From the NCBI RefSeq assembly GCF_029784155.1, contig NC_073691.1, positions 50,016,490-50,080,489 on the forward strand: a DNA stretch of 64,000 nt, in the 5' to 3' direction. The translations under genes were made by a program, and so were the position numbers. This DNA comes from Uranotaenia lowii. Lineage: Eukaryota; Arthropoda; Insecta; Diptera; Culicidae. Shown in pieces: positions 24,047-36,958 of this stretch. How positions within the stretch are numbered: position 1 is the stretch's first letter; every line of letters begins with the position of its first letter. Under the pieces are notes generated by a model that was not told the DNA's origin, did not search any database, and worked only from the letters and a program-made list of their open reading frames with translations.

Positions 24047-24244
24047 TTGGGGCTTGTGATAAAGCTCATTTGGCAAGTCAGTTGCTTTCTGAGCCGATGT
24101 CCGTGAGTTCAAGCCCAAGAGTAAACATCGATCACAGTTGTACCGGATAAGTTTTTCAATGACTTGTCCGCAAACTTCATCGTTGATATAAGTCGCGAAT
24201 GACATGAAGATGTTAAAACGACTATTATCGAAACAAAAAAATAT
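24047..24244 (+). mobile_element. tRNA-derived SINE, family S1, copy 3
   Basis: Same head, body and A-rich tail as copies 1 and 2, but with substitutions in the A box (AAGCTCATTTGG) and B box (GAGTTCAAGCC), so it is probably older or less active. Flanked by the direct repeat ATATTTTTCA (24,037-24,046 and 24,245-24,254). Confidence 0.9.
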
Positions 24245-24254
24245 ATATTTTTCA

Positions 24255-27185
24255 GAAAACTAATTTCAGTCTCAACTTTATTATTTGTATCTTGTTTTTT
24301 TAAATGTCCAACATCACATAAAAACATTTTTGATAAATACCACAAGGCTACAGAAATGACATTCTTCCGAAGAGCAAACGATTGAAAGCTAATTGTGCCA
24401 TATTTGGGTGTCCTGAATCTAAATATATGTAATTTTTTTTATCAGCTTTTGTTATTGAAATATCTTTTGAAAATAGGAAAAAATCATTTCAGAAACTCCT
24501 GTACTTTCTTGAAAAAAAAATTAAAATAAAACTTTACATTTCAAAACAATGTTCAAAATCAATTATCAACTTAGACTTTGTAATTTTGTTATTTCAAATT
24601 TTGCTAAAAAAGTTATTGAAGGGTAATATTTTTTTTACTTTTTTACATCTGAATAATAAAAAAAAAATTCAACTAAATTGAATGTCAGACATTTTTTAAG
24701 CATAAATTTAATCGTTTTGCAGATTTCAACAAATTTAATACAGAAAATCAGTTTTATCTTTGTTTCTGCCGTAATGCATGTGATAGACCAAATTTGGCAA
24801 AAGATACCAAATAAACATCAAAACACTGACGTTGTACGTGTTTTTTAATCATTCTTAAATGTTTTAAAACTTATCTTTCCCACCTTCCTATTTGTTTTTT
24901 AATTTTCAAATTAACTCACCAAATTTTAAATTGCAGTTATAGTTTACCTTCTGTTCTTTCTAGGACCCAATATTTCAATATTTCAATTCAGAACTTGAAA
25001 TATTAATTTTTCAAACCTGCGATTGAAAAAAAATGATTTTTTTATTTACTTTTATTATATTTAATCATGTGTTTTAATCGATCTTGATTTTTGAATTTAT
25101 TTTTAAAAAATTCAATAAATGATTCTTAATAGTAGCTTATAAGCTAAACTCGTATTTGCTTTGTGCTTTCAATATTTATAACAAAAAATTGGAATTCTTT
25201 ATTTGTTTTTATCAGTTTCTTATTGATCAAAGCATTTGCTTCGTCAGAATGATTGAACATGATGTATTATAAATATATGAAGCTTTTTTTTTTAACTAGA
25301 AAAATGATTTTTTTTTTGTCTTTTGGTTTGATAACTGGAAGAATTTTATTGGAGAAAAGGTAAGGAGAATAAAGATACTTGATTCCTTAGCTAGATCTCA
25401 AAACAGAAATGATTTACAAGGATCAAATGTTCTTAAAAATTGTGATAAATGGAGCATAACAACTATGCTATACACTTAAAAAAATATACAACATATTTTT
25501 TGAGTAATTGAACTTTGTTTGTAAAATTTAATAAAATGCGACTTGAAGATCTTTTTTTATCACTTTAAAATGTTATTCACCTGAAAAAATCAAAACAAAA
25601 ATATATATTCCAATACAAAAATCATTAGAGTATAATATGAACTTAATATTACCATAGTTTCAAAACAATGGAAAACTATCAACATTTTTCAGATAAAGTT
25701 TTCTAAAATGTTCATTATGGGTTCAACTGATCCCTAGAGTTCAAAAAGGTTTTTTTTTTTCTTCTAAATAGATCGTGAACATTATTGATTACAAGATTAC
25801 GATTATTTATCAAATAACTGATGTTTATACGATAATTGTCTGGCAAAACGAGCTAAGGAAGTTGATTTTTCCCATGAATTCAATGAAACTAGGGTTGCGA
25901 CATAGTTTTGAAATTTTCTTCTTCTGACATTTATAAATTTCAAAATGAGAAAAAACATGACCAAAATAGTCAGTTGGCATTCTTTTTTTAAAATTGGTTT
26001 GATTTTTCCCAAGGACTAGGGCCCACGGAATGAAAGATCAAGTCAGTCTTAACTTCAAAAATTTCAGGTTCATCTATCGTTCCTTCTTGTGGAGCATATA
26101 AACTTGAAATTACAGGCTGTCAGAAAATGCAAAAAACGGTCTGTTGCTAAATTTTTCTAAAAAATGATGAATGATAAAAAATTAGAAAAGCGTTTAAAGT
26201 ATCCCTATTGTCCCTTATATTTCTCACTTTCATCACTTGCATACTTGAAGTAATATTAAATATTTTTATATTTTCATCAAATTCAATTCAATCAATAATT
26301 TCATCATCATCAACACATTTCAAATCGTATTTTTTTATCAAGTTCAAATTACACAGTTGCATTTTGAAATCAACCTTTAAATTGGAAATAAAGTAAAGAA
26401 ATGTAAATCAAGATAAATATTCAATGACATTTTACAGTTCTTTAAATTCTTCGTGCTCGTGAATCAGTTTTCATGAAAATGGTGTTCAAGTTGCTCGAGT
26501 TTTGTCCCGTTTCCAGTAGATTTTGTATAGGAGCCCCCTTTCCATAAAAAGTAATAATCTCTAAACTATTATACAAACCATCACTGGCCCGAAAAACCCT
26601 CGGATACCAAATTTCACTTAATTCCGACCGACCATTCATACGTGAAGGTGTTACAAAGAAAACGCCTCCATTTTTATTTATTAGATACGTACTACCACTT
26701 TTTCTATACAATAGCTGACGGTTGAGTTATTTCAGTTAAACTAAAGTTTGTTAAACTTAACCAAAAAAAGCCTATTGTAGTCCAAAATACTTTAAAATTT
26801 AAAGTTTTGTGTTGATTGAATGTATATACATAGTAAACTTATGAAAAAACAATTTTTTAATTGGTAAGAAAAAATAATTGGTTTTTCAATTAAGCCATTT
26901 GAGAGTCTTTGACGATTTTAGATAAAAACAAGGTATTATAAATTAAAAATTAAACTGATACACGCCAAATTAACTTATACACAAATCGATCGATTACTAT
27001 TGCTTGTGTCTTATAGTAAATAAACTTTGCTGAATTAATCGGTGCCATATAAGATTTTTGTGCTGACTAATAAAAGTTATAAATAAAATAGATTCCTCAA
27101 TTTTTTTTAAATATTGTACGTAAACGAAAAAAAAAGTGATGAAATTTAATTTGCACGACATCCTTGATCAGCACTTTTTGCGAAT
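24255..27185. other. No gene recognised
   Basis: Very AT-rich (many T and A runs) with no open frame above about 90 codons and no recognised repeat. The 89-aa minus-strand frame at 26,442-26,711 has no motif. Confidence 0.4.
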
Positions 27186-27189
27186 GTCC

Positions 27190-27580
27190 AACAGAGTTTC
27201 CAGACGGTTTGGTAAAAAAAAACAGGATTGGTTTTATTTTTCGGCACCTCACTAGATTGCATAAACAAACCATAAACTGATGATCTAGACGCCTTAATAT
27301 GAGCAAAAAAAGTGAGCATCTTCTTGACTAGACTGCAGTTCATATCGAAAAACACTTTTAAAATATCATCTGAACCAAGCATTAGTATTGGTTCGACTAT
27401 TTTATGGCAGATTCGTTTGATATTCTCATAACTTAACAACAAAATCCTTTTCGACTTTTTTTTTCAAAATCAGGACAATTCATGACATCCGGCCGAGAGT
27501 TCGATTCGAGAGTTTTCGATACAGTCCATGAAAACAAGAACGAATCCTGAAGAATCTGGTCACCTGGCATCTCCGGCAAG
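27190..27580 (+). repeat. Dispersed repeat family R2, copy 2 (diverged)
   Basis: Shares the 'acgcctta' and 'aaatcaggac' blocks and the 3' 'cctg(a)a...cacctggca' end with 6,015-6,465 and 46,115-46,577. More diverged than the other two. Confidence 0.5.
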
Positions 27581-28019
27581 CTCCGAAAAAATCCTGTAAT
27601 ACTGTAAAAAAAATTTGTATTACTTTTTTTTCTGTCAACAGATAGCGCTATTCGTTTCTCCCGTTTTCTCGTTAAGTGATGTACATATATCGGTTTAAGT
27701 ATAACGGGTTTTTCTAAGTATGGCTGAAAGAAGTAAGCCGAAACGTTAAAGACATTTTTTTATTTCGATTAACAACTCACCGAAAATAATAAACTCGAAA
27801 AGTCAACAACTCCAACCTAACACATTTTTTTTTTGCTCGTGTCATCTTTCGGATATGAGACCAATTTTATAAATTTCCAACTTTAAAACATCAAACTTTA
27901 TTCACTTTCCCTTTCGTTTGTTTTTCTTTTTAAAATTTCCTAATAAACCTAAATAATAGCTTTGGCAAGCTCCAAATATAACATTTAACAAAATTTTTGG
28001 TGTAATAAAACAAGTTTTT

Positions 28020-28950
28020 TTAAGAATCGTTTTTCGGAGGCTCCGTCAGTTTTGAAAGGATATCAGCTTTTTCATATAATCTAATCGTTATAGAGTTAGT
28101 TGCCCTACTTTGGATCCTTGGAGCGGTGGTTTTTAAATAAACATGTTTTTCTCATAAATGGACCGGAGTTTTATATCTTTCAGGTAATTGATTTATATTT
28201 TATATAGGTTTGACGTCATTTAAGGATTTGCAATTATATGGATGATCAAAATTTCTATATTTTATCCTAATGTTCCTATTCTAGAAGTAAATTGATACTT
28301 TCCATTGGATCATAAACTAAAACTCCTATAAAAGTATGACTTTTCGAAAATAAATAATTAAATTCATTAAAAAATTAAATCCTCTATCAAATATTGCTGT
28401 AAAAAACTATAACAGCTTTTTAACGTTTAAAACACATAAATCTTTTTTTTTCAGAACATTCACCCTTAAGGATGATTAAACCCCTTTTAAAACCCAACAC
28501 ATAAATCTCTGTAATGAATATTTTAAACACTCTCACTTTCCATCAGCTCTATGAGCAGAAAAATAGTTGAAACTTTTTTTATGTTTACATACTTGTAGTT
28601 TATTTGTGTAAAGCTGACAAAAAATGTAAAGAAGGTTCTATGTTGGTTCTGAATTAAGTCCCAATTAAAAATTCGCACCTTTGTTGATTTTTATGATTGA
28701 AACAAAGTTTTGGTAATGTACGGTCTAAAAATGGAAAATCAAAGCCGAAAGCCTCCTATTTTTGGAATTTTACAAATTTTCCAGGTTTCTCATTAATTTT
28801 GATTTATTTTAGGAAAAATATGTAATTTGTTTCATATTCTTCACAGTTAAAGTAATTTCGCTTTAAACTTTGGTTTGGGCATTGAAAAAACGTAATGTTT
28901 CCCTTTTCACTCTGACTTCTCAAAACGCGCCCCACTAATTGAGCTGTCTA
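28020..28950 (-). repeat. Dispersed repeat family R3, minus copy
   Basis: Reverse-complement relative of 16,500-18,300. Landmarks are 'agttgccctactttgga' at 28,098, 'gatgatcaaaatttctat' near 28,240, 'acttgtagtttatttg' near 28,590, 'gaaacaaagttttgg' near 28,700 and 'caaaacgcgcc' at 28,920. No coding frame. Confidence 0.5.
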
Positions 28951-29090
28951 ATTTACCAAAGATGAGAAAGTACTTTTTGAAAAAACGTTGAAAATTTTAA
29001 AAGGAATACTTTTTATGAAAAAAAACGGTAAAGTACAATTCAGAAAGTATAAGAGTTCATTGTGTGCATACGAGTGTCTGTAAACTATGG

Positions 29091-30040
29091 TACCGTAATC
29101 CGGGATAATATTGATCACTTTTTTTCAATATATATATCGATTATTTTTTCTGTTAAGGAGAATGTGGCATGTTTTATATTTTTAAAACCAGTACTGGACT
29201 CCTATGAACGTAAAACATGCATGAAGAAATTTTTTAGACCTCTTTAAATTTGATTTTAAAATATTTTTCGTCTCTGTTCAGAATTTAATGTTTTGGGGTG
29301 ACATTGATCAGTCTCTATTTTGACGGTATTAACGAGTTTTCTTGATCATAAAGGATACAATACACCTTCATAATATTTACAAATGCTAGTTTATCAATAA
29401 AACCTTGATTTTTAACGTTTTATTTTAAAAATATGTATAATGGAAAAAAGAACTATGATGCTGCCTACATTTAGGGGCAATAAAAAATTATATTTGCTAA
29501 ATAGTTTGAACTTCGAAATACAAATGAAATTTTTACTTCACGCATTCCCCTAGGCCCTCCCACTATTTCCATTTTAATTTTTTCTTCAAATTTAACGATG
29601 TGATAGGGTTCCTATCCATTTTTCCACTACGGGCTTACTCTTGGAAAATGTCCTTAATTTTTAAATATCAAAAATTTATCATAAATGACTATAAAAATAG
29701 CACTATAACTGTTTATATACAAAGAAAATAAGTTGTTCTTTCACATTAAACAACCCGTTTGCTTCGAAATGCTTTTAAAAATCATCAGGAAAGCTGTTTG
29801 TTTGCGAGCCTTGGAAAAATAGATATTTTAAGATTTTGAGATTAGATTTTTTTACTAACAGATAAAAATGTCAAATGCAAACCAAATTTTGCCAATTTGA
29901 TACTCAACAAATAGGCTTTCAAATGTAGAAAACAGTTTTTAAAAATTCAAACTATAGACTGAGTTATTGATGATAATGTGGAAGAGTTTATTGTTGGTCA
30001 AATTTACCCCGGTGATCAAAGTTACCCCGTTTTACGGTAC
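29091..30040. mobile_element. TIR element with CCGTAA ends, TA target
   Basis: Left: TA|CCGTAATCCGGGATAAT, then 'attgatcac'. Right, inverted: TA|CCGTAAAACGGGGTAAC, then 'tttgatcacc'. The outer GG/CC bases also match. About 950 bp. It contains 'gggtgacattgatcag' near 29,296 and 'gtcaaatttaccccggtgat' near 29,999, repeats of the terminal words. No transposase. Confidence 0.65.
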
Positions 30041-30179
30041 CAAATTGAATGATATACAATTTTCAGCAATTTAGGGCTAAATAAGGCTTAAGGTCCAAAG
30101 TAGAAGCAATTACCCTATGTACATTTGTATTATGAGCGATTTGTCATGTAAATTTCTTAAATATTGAAAATTATCACTT

Positions 30180-30545
30180 CACTTCATTAGCAAAACATCA
30201 AAGGTTTCAAAGTTTATAATTTCAATATTTACAAAGAAAGCTTAAAGATAAATCTTTTAGAAATGGGACACTTTCTTTTGCAAACATCTCGTTTTATAAT
30301 AATCGGACATGAAAAATTTTGAAAGCGTTTTGCTAAATATGAAAAGCTAACAGACCTATTTTTGTCAAAATTTTAAAATTACGCGTTTTTGAGATATTTA
30401 AGATGTAAGAGAAAAAGAAAAAAAACATATTTTGCACAGTTTCCTTCAAGACCTGTCATTATCAAATTGATAGCTGTACTAGATAGAATTACTGTGTGTG
30501 AGTGGTAGTTGTATACTTTTCCACCACTCACACACAGTAATTCTT
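30180..30545 (-). repeat. Dispersed repeat family R1, minus copy
   Basis: Reverse complement of 1-360 by ordered blocks. It includes a 'ccactcacacacagtaattct' hairpin: 'actgtgtgtgagtgg' at about 30,491-30,505 faces 'ccactcacacacagt' at about 30,525-30,540. Confidence 0.65.
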
Positions 30546-31242
30546 AATCGAAAATAATCAAGTTTTGTTAATTTCGAAACAGCTGTATCCACTAAATTGC
30601 TCTCAGTTTCTTTTAAATTAAGAATTTTGTACCAAAAGTAGCAGAAATTGAAGGACGAGGATTCAGCCATCTAAAAAACAAATTAGACGAAGTATAAGTT
30701 TGGAAAACTGATCAATTTCATGACTGAAAAAAGTGTGCGCCCGGCCGATGGGAGGTACCAAGAATAAAGTAGAAATTCATATTACAAAAAATGATAAAAA
30801 AAAAATTCAAACTTTTACATAAATTCCCAAGCAACCAAAAGTCTCGTTAAAAAGGTCGAACACAGCTTAATCAGCATAATCAATGAGCTGAAGTTCCTTT
30901 TATTCAGCCCAAAATTTAAGTTCTTATTGAAACTTTGAAGTTCCATTACAAATTTGAACGGCCTTCTATTCAGCCCACAAGTAAACGTTCAATCAGCGAA
31001 AACAAAAAAAAAATTCTCCTCTCCTCTCTTACTTTGGCCACCACCATGAACATTGGCCATGTGGTGCTGCCGGTTTCTCGGCATCCATCTTTATTCCTCC
31101 CATCACCTCCCTCAATTGATCTTACTTAATTGCTTTGTATTTAACTTAGTTCGATACCTGTCAGCACGCAAGCCAGTTCCTGCTACACAATTATTCGATT
31201 CGCTTACTCAAGCAATCAAACAACCTAATGGAAAAAATTAGT

Positions 31243-31310
31243 CCTGGTACCAGATTTGAACCCGATCCTCCGAGATGATAGCCAAACACGCTGCCACGAC
31301 GCCACGCCTA
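31243..31310 (-). other. tRNA-like segment inside T1 copy 1
   Basis: On the minus strand it reads 'aggcgtggcgtcgtggcagc' with the B-box-like 'gggttcaaatctgg'. The corresponding position in T1 copy 2 holds a better-preserved version. It is probably a tRNA relic captured by, or giving rise to, the element. Confidence 0.5.
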
Positions 31311-31785
31311 GATGTTGCCTTGCCGGCAGCTAAAATTCGAAGTGGTTATAAGCTTCCTAGAATACCCGCAAGGGCAGCCAGCCACCAGCAGCAAAGACGC
31401 CTGTTGATTATTACTAAGAAACATTACGAAACGGCATATCAATCAATCATCGGTTGAAATAATATCGGTTTAAAAAAATGAAATTCCATGTTTATAACTG
31501 TGAAGCATAAAATTATACAAATTCTTGAGTTTATCTTGATATTTAATTAATGAATTGCTTCAACTGACTTTCTATGTGTAATAAATTCGTGGAAAGTAAA
31601 TTTTTAAAAAGTCAAAATATTTACTCTTTTCAAAAACAATCATTTGCGAGTAAGCTTCAAGTTGTTCTGAGTTGATGTTTCAAAATAAATTATACATTTC
31701 AACAATTTCCAAGCTCCAAAAAATGATTTATTTATTATATGGCCTTTTGTTATGTTCGTTCAAATTTCATATTCATAAAATGGTG

Positions 31786-32200
31786 GACATGTCTCAAAAA
31801 AGGCTATTAGAGGAACTTTTTGGAACTTCGAGTCCATAGAATGCTATTTGAGACCCAATTTGTAACTTTTATTCTGAATGATGCGATTGACATGTCACAG
31901 AAAAGGCTACTTGAGGAACTTCTTGGAACTTGAAGTTCACAGAAGGCTATTTGAGAAACTTCTTGGAGCATAAAGTTCACAGAATTTGTAACTTTTATAC
32001 TGTGTGGGTGCGATTGACATGTCACAAAAAAGGCTATTTGAGGAACTTCTTGGAACTTGAAGTCCACAGAAGGCTATTTGAAACCTGATTTGTTACTTTT
32101 ATACTGTGTGGATGCGATTGACATGTCACAAAAAAGCTATTTGAGGAACTTTTTGAAACTTCAAGTCCATAGAAGGCTATTTGAGGAACCTTTTGTAACT
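31786..32200. repeat. Tandem repeat, four units of about 102-127 bp
   Basis: Units begin with 'gacatgtcacaaaaaaggct' or close variants at 31,786, 31,889, 32,016 and 32,120. Each contains 'ggaacttnntggaacttnaa' and 'agaaggctatttga'. They lie inside the right part of T1 copy 1. The other T1 copy has a different but equally subterminal duplication. Confidence 0.75.
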
Positions 32201-32315
32201 TTTATGCTCACATTCGAGAAAATTCGGTACCAATTCTCTTTGAAACCTTTGTTCAGCGAAATTCGAACTTAGGAGGAACGAGCTCAAGTAGATATGAGAC
32301 TTTTGGTTGCATGGG

Positions 32316-35240
32316 TTATTATAACATTACCTTCATTTGCTTCATACAGAGTATTTCGATCAAACGAATAGTTTTTGAGATACACGCATTCGTAACTGTC
32401 CCATTTCTTAAAGAACTTTCAAAAACATAAAAAAAATTCACTTCATGTGTATATGATAACCATATGATAACAGCAACGAAAGCTTATTATTTTTCATTCT
32501 TTATCGAGAGGTGGATCCATCAGATAAATGTTGAAAATTTGAAAGTTGATGATTTTAATGTTAACAAAGCTGAGACGCTAGAAACACGTTGTGTAAAAGG
32601 TATTGATCAATGAAAAATTAAGGATGACCGACTCAAGAGTTGAAAATTTTCCTGGCTTCAAAAATGATTTTATTTTGTAAAGATTCTTAGAAATTGGTTC
32701 CATCACTAAGCCTTAAACCTACACCTTTGATGATCTTTTTTCCTGATGATCATCCTCATCAGTAAAGTTTTAAATGAGTATTATATCAAACAACGCTCCT
32801 CTACGGTAACCACCTCTCGGGAACACGTGGGCCAATTTTGATAGGTTATGGTACCGTGGTGCGTGGCTTTGTCACCACAAGAGATCACTATTTAATATCA
32901 TTATCCACAGCATGACTCTCGGGCAGTAAACAGTAAACACCGCGGGAAATCAACAGAGAAACACAAAAAACAAAAGCAGGAGTGAATGAAAAAACAACAA
33001 CTGTACCCAAACACAGCCAAACTAAACAAAAAAAAAAAGGCATAACTCATAACAAAGTGATCAGAAAGAAAGGACATTGGTCCCTGGACGTATTTTTCGA
33101 TGGGTGCTGTCGTGTCAAAAATTCGGTCATAAAAACCAACTCATCGAATCACCACTTGGGCTTCGTGATGGTGCAGATTTTTTTTCTATTTTTTTGGTTC
33201 TTTGTTTTCGAATTAATACTCCCCCCTCTTTTTTGGTTTTGGTTTTTTCCTGGGTGCTGTACCGAGACCAAGGGCCTAATGATGATGAACACCTGGCAGT
33301 TGTTTCAACTTTTTTTCCTCCCCTGTTTCATCCTGCACAAGGGCGAATTGCAATGTAAACACGCATCCGGTTGGTGTTATTTTTATTTTCCATTCGAAAA
33401 ACATACACTTTTCGAAGGAGGGAATTCGGTTTGGTTGCTCACAGCAAGATGCCAAAAGTCGAGAGACATATTTGGGCTATTAGATGGAACTTTTCAGATT
33501 CCGATCTCAATCGGATAAAGTTAACTACATATCATAGAGTCCTTTTTACCCAAGTTTGTAGTCAGTGTCAACCGTATGGAGTTCGATTCTAAACTTTTGA
33601 TGTAATTAAGATATGTTTTAGGGTGACATTTTTTTGTCCTTCCGTGTATGATTTTTTCTCCATAGGGTGACAACAGGATTCCACTTCTTTTCGGTTTGAT
33701 TATAGTCTGAAAAAACAGCTTGGCTCGTTACCATCGATAAAAGCTGTTTTTTTACTATCTTGAACTGAGGGTGTCCTTTCGACAAATGGAAGGGCTGATC
33801 GAAATCACCACGGTTCGGACAAAGCTTTAATGGATTTTTATTGTGATTAAATAGCAGTGAATTTATCATTGCATCCATTAATGGGACAACTGGGATCATT
33901 GTGACAGCTTAGATCAATCAGAAGTGCTTTTGGATTCGTGATTACGAATCCAGTTTACAACTATGGTTTTTGAACAATCATAAAATTTCTAACAATCTTA
34001 TATACAATATATTTCAAAAACAAAGTTTTTGTTACAACTCAGACAAAATTCAATCGGCCACCAGGGCCAAAAACCGCGCAGTAACGTGCTCTTGTCTCCA
34101 TCGAAAACATTTTCTGTTTACTTTCGAAACAAAAAAAAACCACCACCCACCCAAACATAAGCAGCTTTCACATTTCTGAACAATACCAAACACTGGAATG
34201 CAACAATGTATGAATGACAGAAGGGCGAGAATGAATTCACCACCCGAAAAAATATTGCTGCTGTCGGAAATTGGAACAGCCAAGGGGTTAGCGGCTGCAG
34301 CTTTCCAGCAAGTGCAGTTTTTCCATTCATTCATTCATTCAGTCTCCAAATTCTGGAAATGCTACGTGCGGTTATGAAAGTATTCGGAGAGTTTTGTGGT
34401 TTATCTCGTTCCATGGGTTCAGGATGAGTCCTGGACCGAGCAGCCATTCACAACAGTGTAAAGTGGATCGCATACTGTTCGACAAAATTTGAAAATCGAA
34501 ATTTTTTAACAATTTAATTTAAATCCCAAGTGTGTAATGAACGGATATTTTAAAAGACTTGCAAAATTAATAGTAAAAACTTACCCACAAGTTAAGGGAA
34601 AGCTTCTCAGATGCTACAAACCGAAACTCACCATGCCTACCCAAGTAACAATTTTTGCTTTATTATAGTCAGCAAAATTACGTTTGAAAAAATCAGGCTA
34701 TTTGGCCCTATCCTAGAAACGTCATAATAACCAATTATTATGGTATAACATTTTGGACACCAAAGCCTTTAAAAAGCTATTATTAAACATGTTAGTAAAT
34801 TTTGTATTTTTCGAATTGAAATCTCGGAGTTATTTTTTATTTTTTCCAGCAACCTTGATGGTTGATGAACAAAAATTTCATTATTGAGATAAGATCTGGT
34901 AAAATTAATAGCCAAAATACCAATGTTTTAACCATATTATAAGCATCTACTGCCAGTCAAGATTTGAGGTAAAATGTGTTTGAAACAGAATTCAAAATAA
35001 ATGCGCTTTGTCTAATTTGATGGTCAATCATGATGGGATTGAAGGAAAGTAGGCCTGAAAAAATATTTTCAACTGCTTGCATTGTGAATCCATCAACACT
35101 GCGTCATTTTATGCCCTTCGATTTTGCAACCAACATGACGTTAGTCAATTCAATGCTCATTAGATTTTTATGGTCAGATAAATGGCTAATTAGTTTTATT
35201 ATGGTTTAATGATGGCCACATGAAAAGCTTAAATTTGACA
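32316..35240. other. Low-repeat stretch without a recognised gene
   Basis: About 32,780-33,560 is GC-richer and free of the repeat families seen elsewhere. It holds a 178-aa plus frame (32,982-33,518) with a Phe/Trp-rich run that follows T-tract DNA and has no motif, overlapped by two other plus frames. I do not call it a gene. 34,040-34,470 is similarly balanced in composition. Either stretch could be regulatory or exonic DNA of a neighbouring gene. Confidence 0.3.
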
Positions 35241-35610
35241 CAGGGCCGTGGGAAGAACCGCCTCTGGGGGGGGGGGGGGGGGGGGGTGGGTTTTTGGATC
35301 TGACTTTTAATATTTATTTTTTGCCTCAACAATGCTTTTATAAAAAATAAGTTTTTAGCATTTTTTAGTTCCTACATGATTATTCATTTTTAACTATTTT
35401 AAATTAATAGTTTTTTGTATAAAATCATAACTTAAGAAAATAAATCATCAAAACTTTTAAATGGTAAGCTGATTTTTTTAATGAAACCTTAAGTAACAAA
35501 ATATGGAATGCACATCATTGAATTTGTTTAAGAGTTTGGTAGATCCAGGTTATTTGATTTAAGCATAAAATAAGTTTTTTATTCAATTTCCTTGTAAAAA
35601 ACTGATTCTA

Positions 35611-36402
35611 CACTGTAAATTTTTGACTCAATTTCCAGCAAAACGTTCAGCAATCCAAATTTTTGCTGGAAATGAGCAATCGGTTTCCGAATTGCTGGAT
35701 TTTTCATCATTCGGTTGTGTTCTTGTCATTTTAGCTGAAAAATCAGCAATCGCTTTTCATATTGCTGGACTTTCCAGCAATTGATCTAGTTTGCTGGAAA
35801 ATCAGCAATCGAATTGTCAATTTGGAGTTTGTTTTTGTTTCGTACGCTGAAGCAAGGTGAGATTCTATTTTACGAATTTTGGTTAAATTTATATAATTAT
35901 TTTATTTTCCTCAATATTCTAGCAACCAGAAAACAAGTCAATGGTGAGTTTTTTTGGTTAGATAGATATTCTCTAAAATATTCTAATCAAAACTTTTTTT
36001 AAAGGTGGCAGATGATCAACACTTTTGCACAAAGCTGCCAGCCCAGAGCCGGTGTTATAGAATATTGGAAAAAAATATCGTGTTTCTGAATATAAATATA
36101 TCCTTTTATTGAAAAAAGGAAGGAAATAATTGTTTTTATTGCTTATCATATGCACAGCCAAATCAAAATTTAATTTTGAATTAAAATATAAATTAGATAC
36201 TAAATACAGCCTGTTGTGTTGAAAGAAATAGCTGGTTTCCAGCAAGCTGGACTGCTGATTTTCCAGCAATTTAAATTGCTGGAAACCAGCATTTACGTTC
36301 GCTATCTTTTCCAGCAATTTAAATTGCTGAAAATTTTGCTGGAAAGTCAGTGGGACAAAAAACAGCACAATTTTGCTGGTTTCCAGCAAAAAAATTGCTG
36401 TG
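35611..36402. mobile_element. Nested TIR element with CACAGCAA-type ends, TA target
   Basis: Starts TA|CACTGTAAATTTTTG and ends inverted TA|CACAGCAATTTTTTTGCTGG. Length is 792 bp. It has many copies of TTGCTGGAAA/TTTCCAGCAA, clustered in both subterminal regions (35,630-35,815 and 36,225-36,395), so it can fold extensively. It inserted into hAT-like copy A. It shares its ends and TA target with 57,127-58,405. Confidence 0.7.
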
Positions 36403-36958
36403 TAGGCATTCCAGATATCACGGTTTTACCTTGGCCCAGCCCGTATATTCAGTGAAAAATTCGACAGAAGTTCTGTCCGGCTCGGACGTTTCCGGGGTAA
36501 GTTTTGATTTTTGGAGCCAAAAATGTTATCTCTTGATCTCCTCAACGAAATATTCAATATAATATTTTAATCTTGATTATTAAACCCATTTACGAGCAAA
36601 TTTTTATTCTGAATTAAAAATCTGCATTACGAATCTGAATTTTGAACCTTAATTGAATAATTGAATTTTGAATCTGTTTCCGAATTTAATTTTGAAGCCT
36701 TGTCATGATTGAAATTTGTATGAGAATTAATTTTAAGAGCTGCAAACCTGGATAAGAAACAAAAATTTTCGTTTTTTTTTTCAAATCCGGAAAAATACTA
36801 TCAAAATATTGAAAATGTATTTGATTTTCAAAAACTATGAATCAAATTCGAGAGGACTAATGACCTGGTTGGTTAAAATCCTCAACGAATATCAAAATAA
36901 TAGAATAAAATAGGTGTAAATTTAAATGAAATGAAAACCAAATTTGAACCAAGATTTT

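Larger units (their letters stand above)
30826..32315. mobile_element. TIR element family T1 (CCCAAGCAACC ends), copy 1, carries tRNA-like DNA
   Basis: The left end CCCAAGCAACCAAAAGTC and the right end, inverted (CCCATGCAACCAAAAGTC), form terminal inverted repeats. The 1,490-bp interior shares its order of blocks with 58,653-59,464: 'caaaatttaagttcttat', a coding-like 'catgtggtgctgcc' stretch, then a tRNA-like segment followed by 'acgcctagatgttg'. TT lies on each side, but no longer TSD is clear. There is no transposase, so it is non-autonomous. Superfamily unknown. Confidence 0.7.

Noticed and set aside
31243..31310. Functional tRNA gene
   Set aside because: No acceptor stem closes and the T arm is imperfect. 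The same segment recurs inside another copy of the mobile family.
32982..33518. 178-codon plus-strand frame
   Set aside because: Phe/Trp-rich stretches mirror T-rich DNA, other frames overlap it, and there is no family resemblance. Kept only as an unassigned stretch.
35266..35286. G-run as an independent quadruplex element
   Set aside because: It belongs to the terminus of the hAT-like family, with a matching C-run at the other end. The exact length of such homopolymers is also prone to sequencing error.
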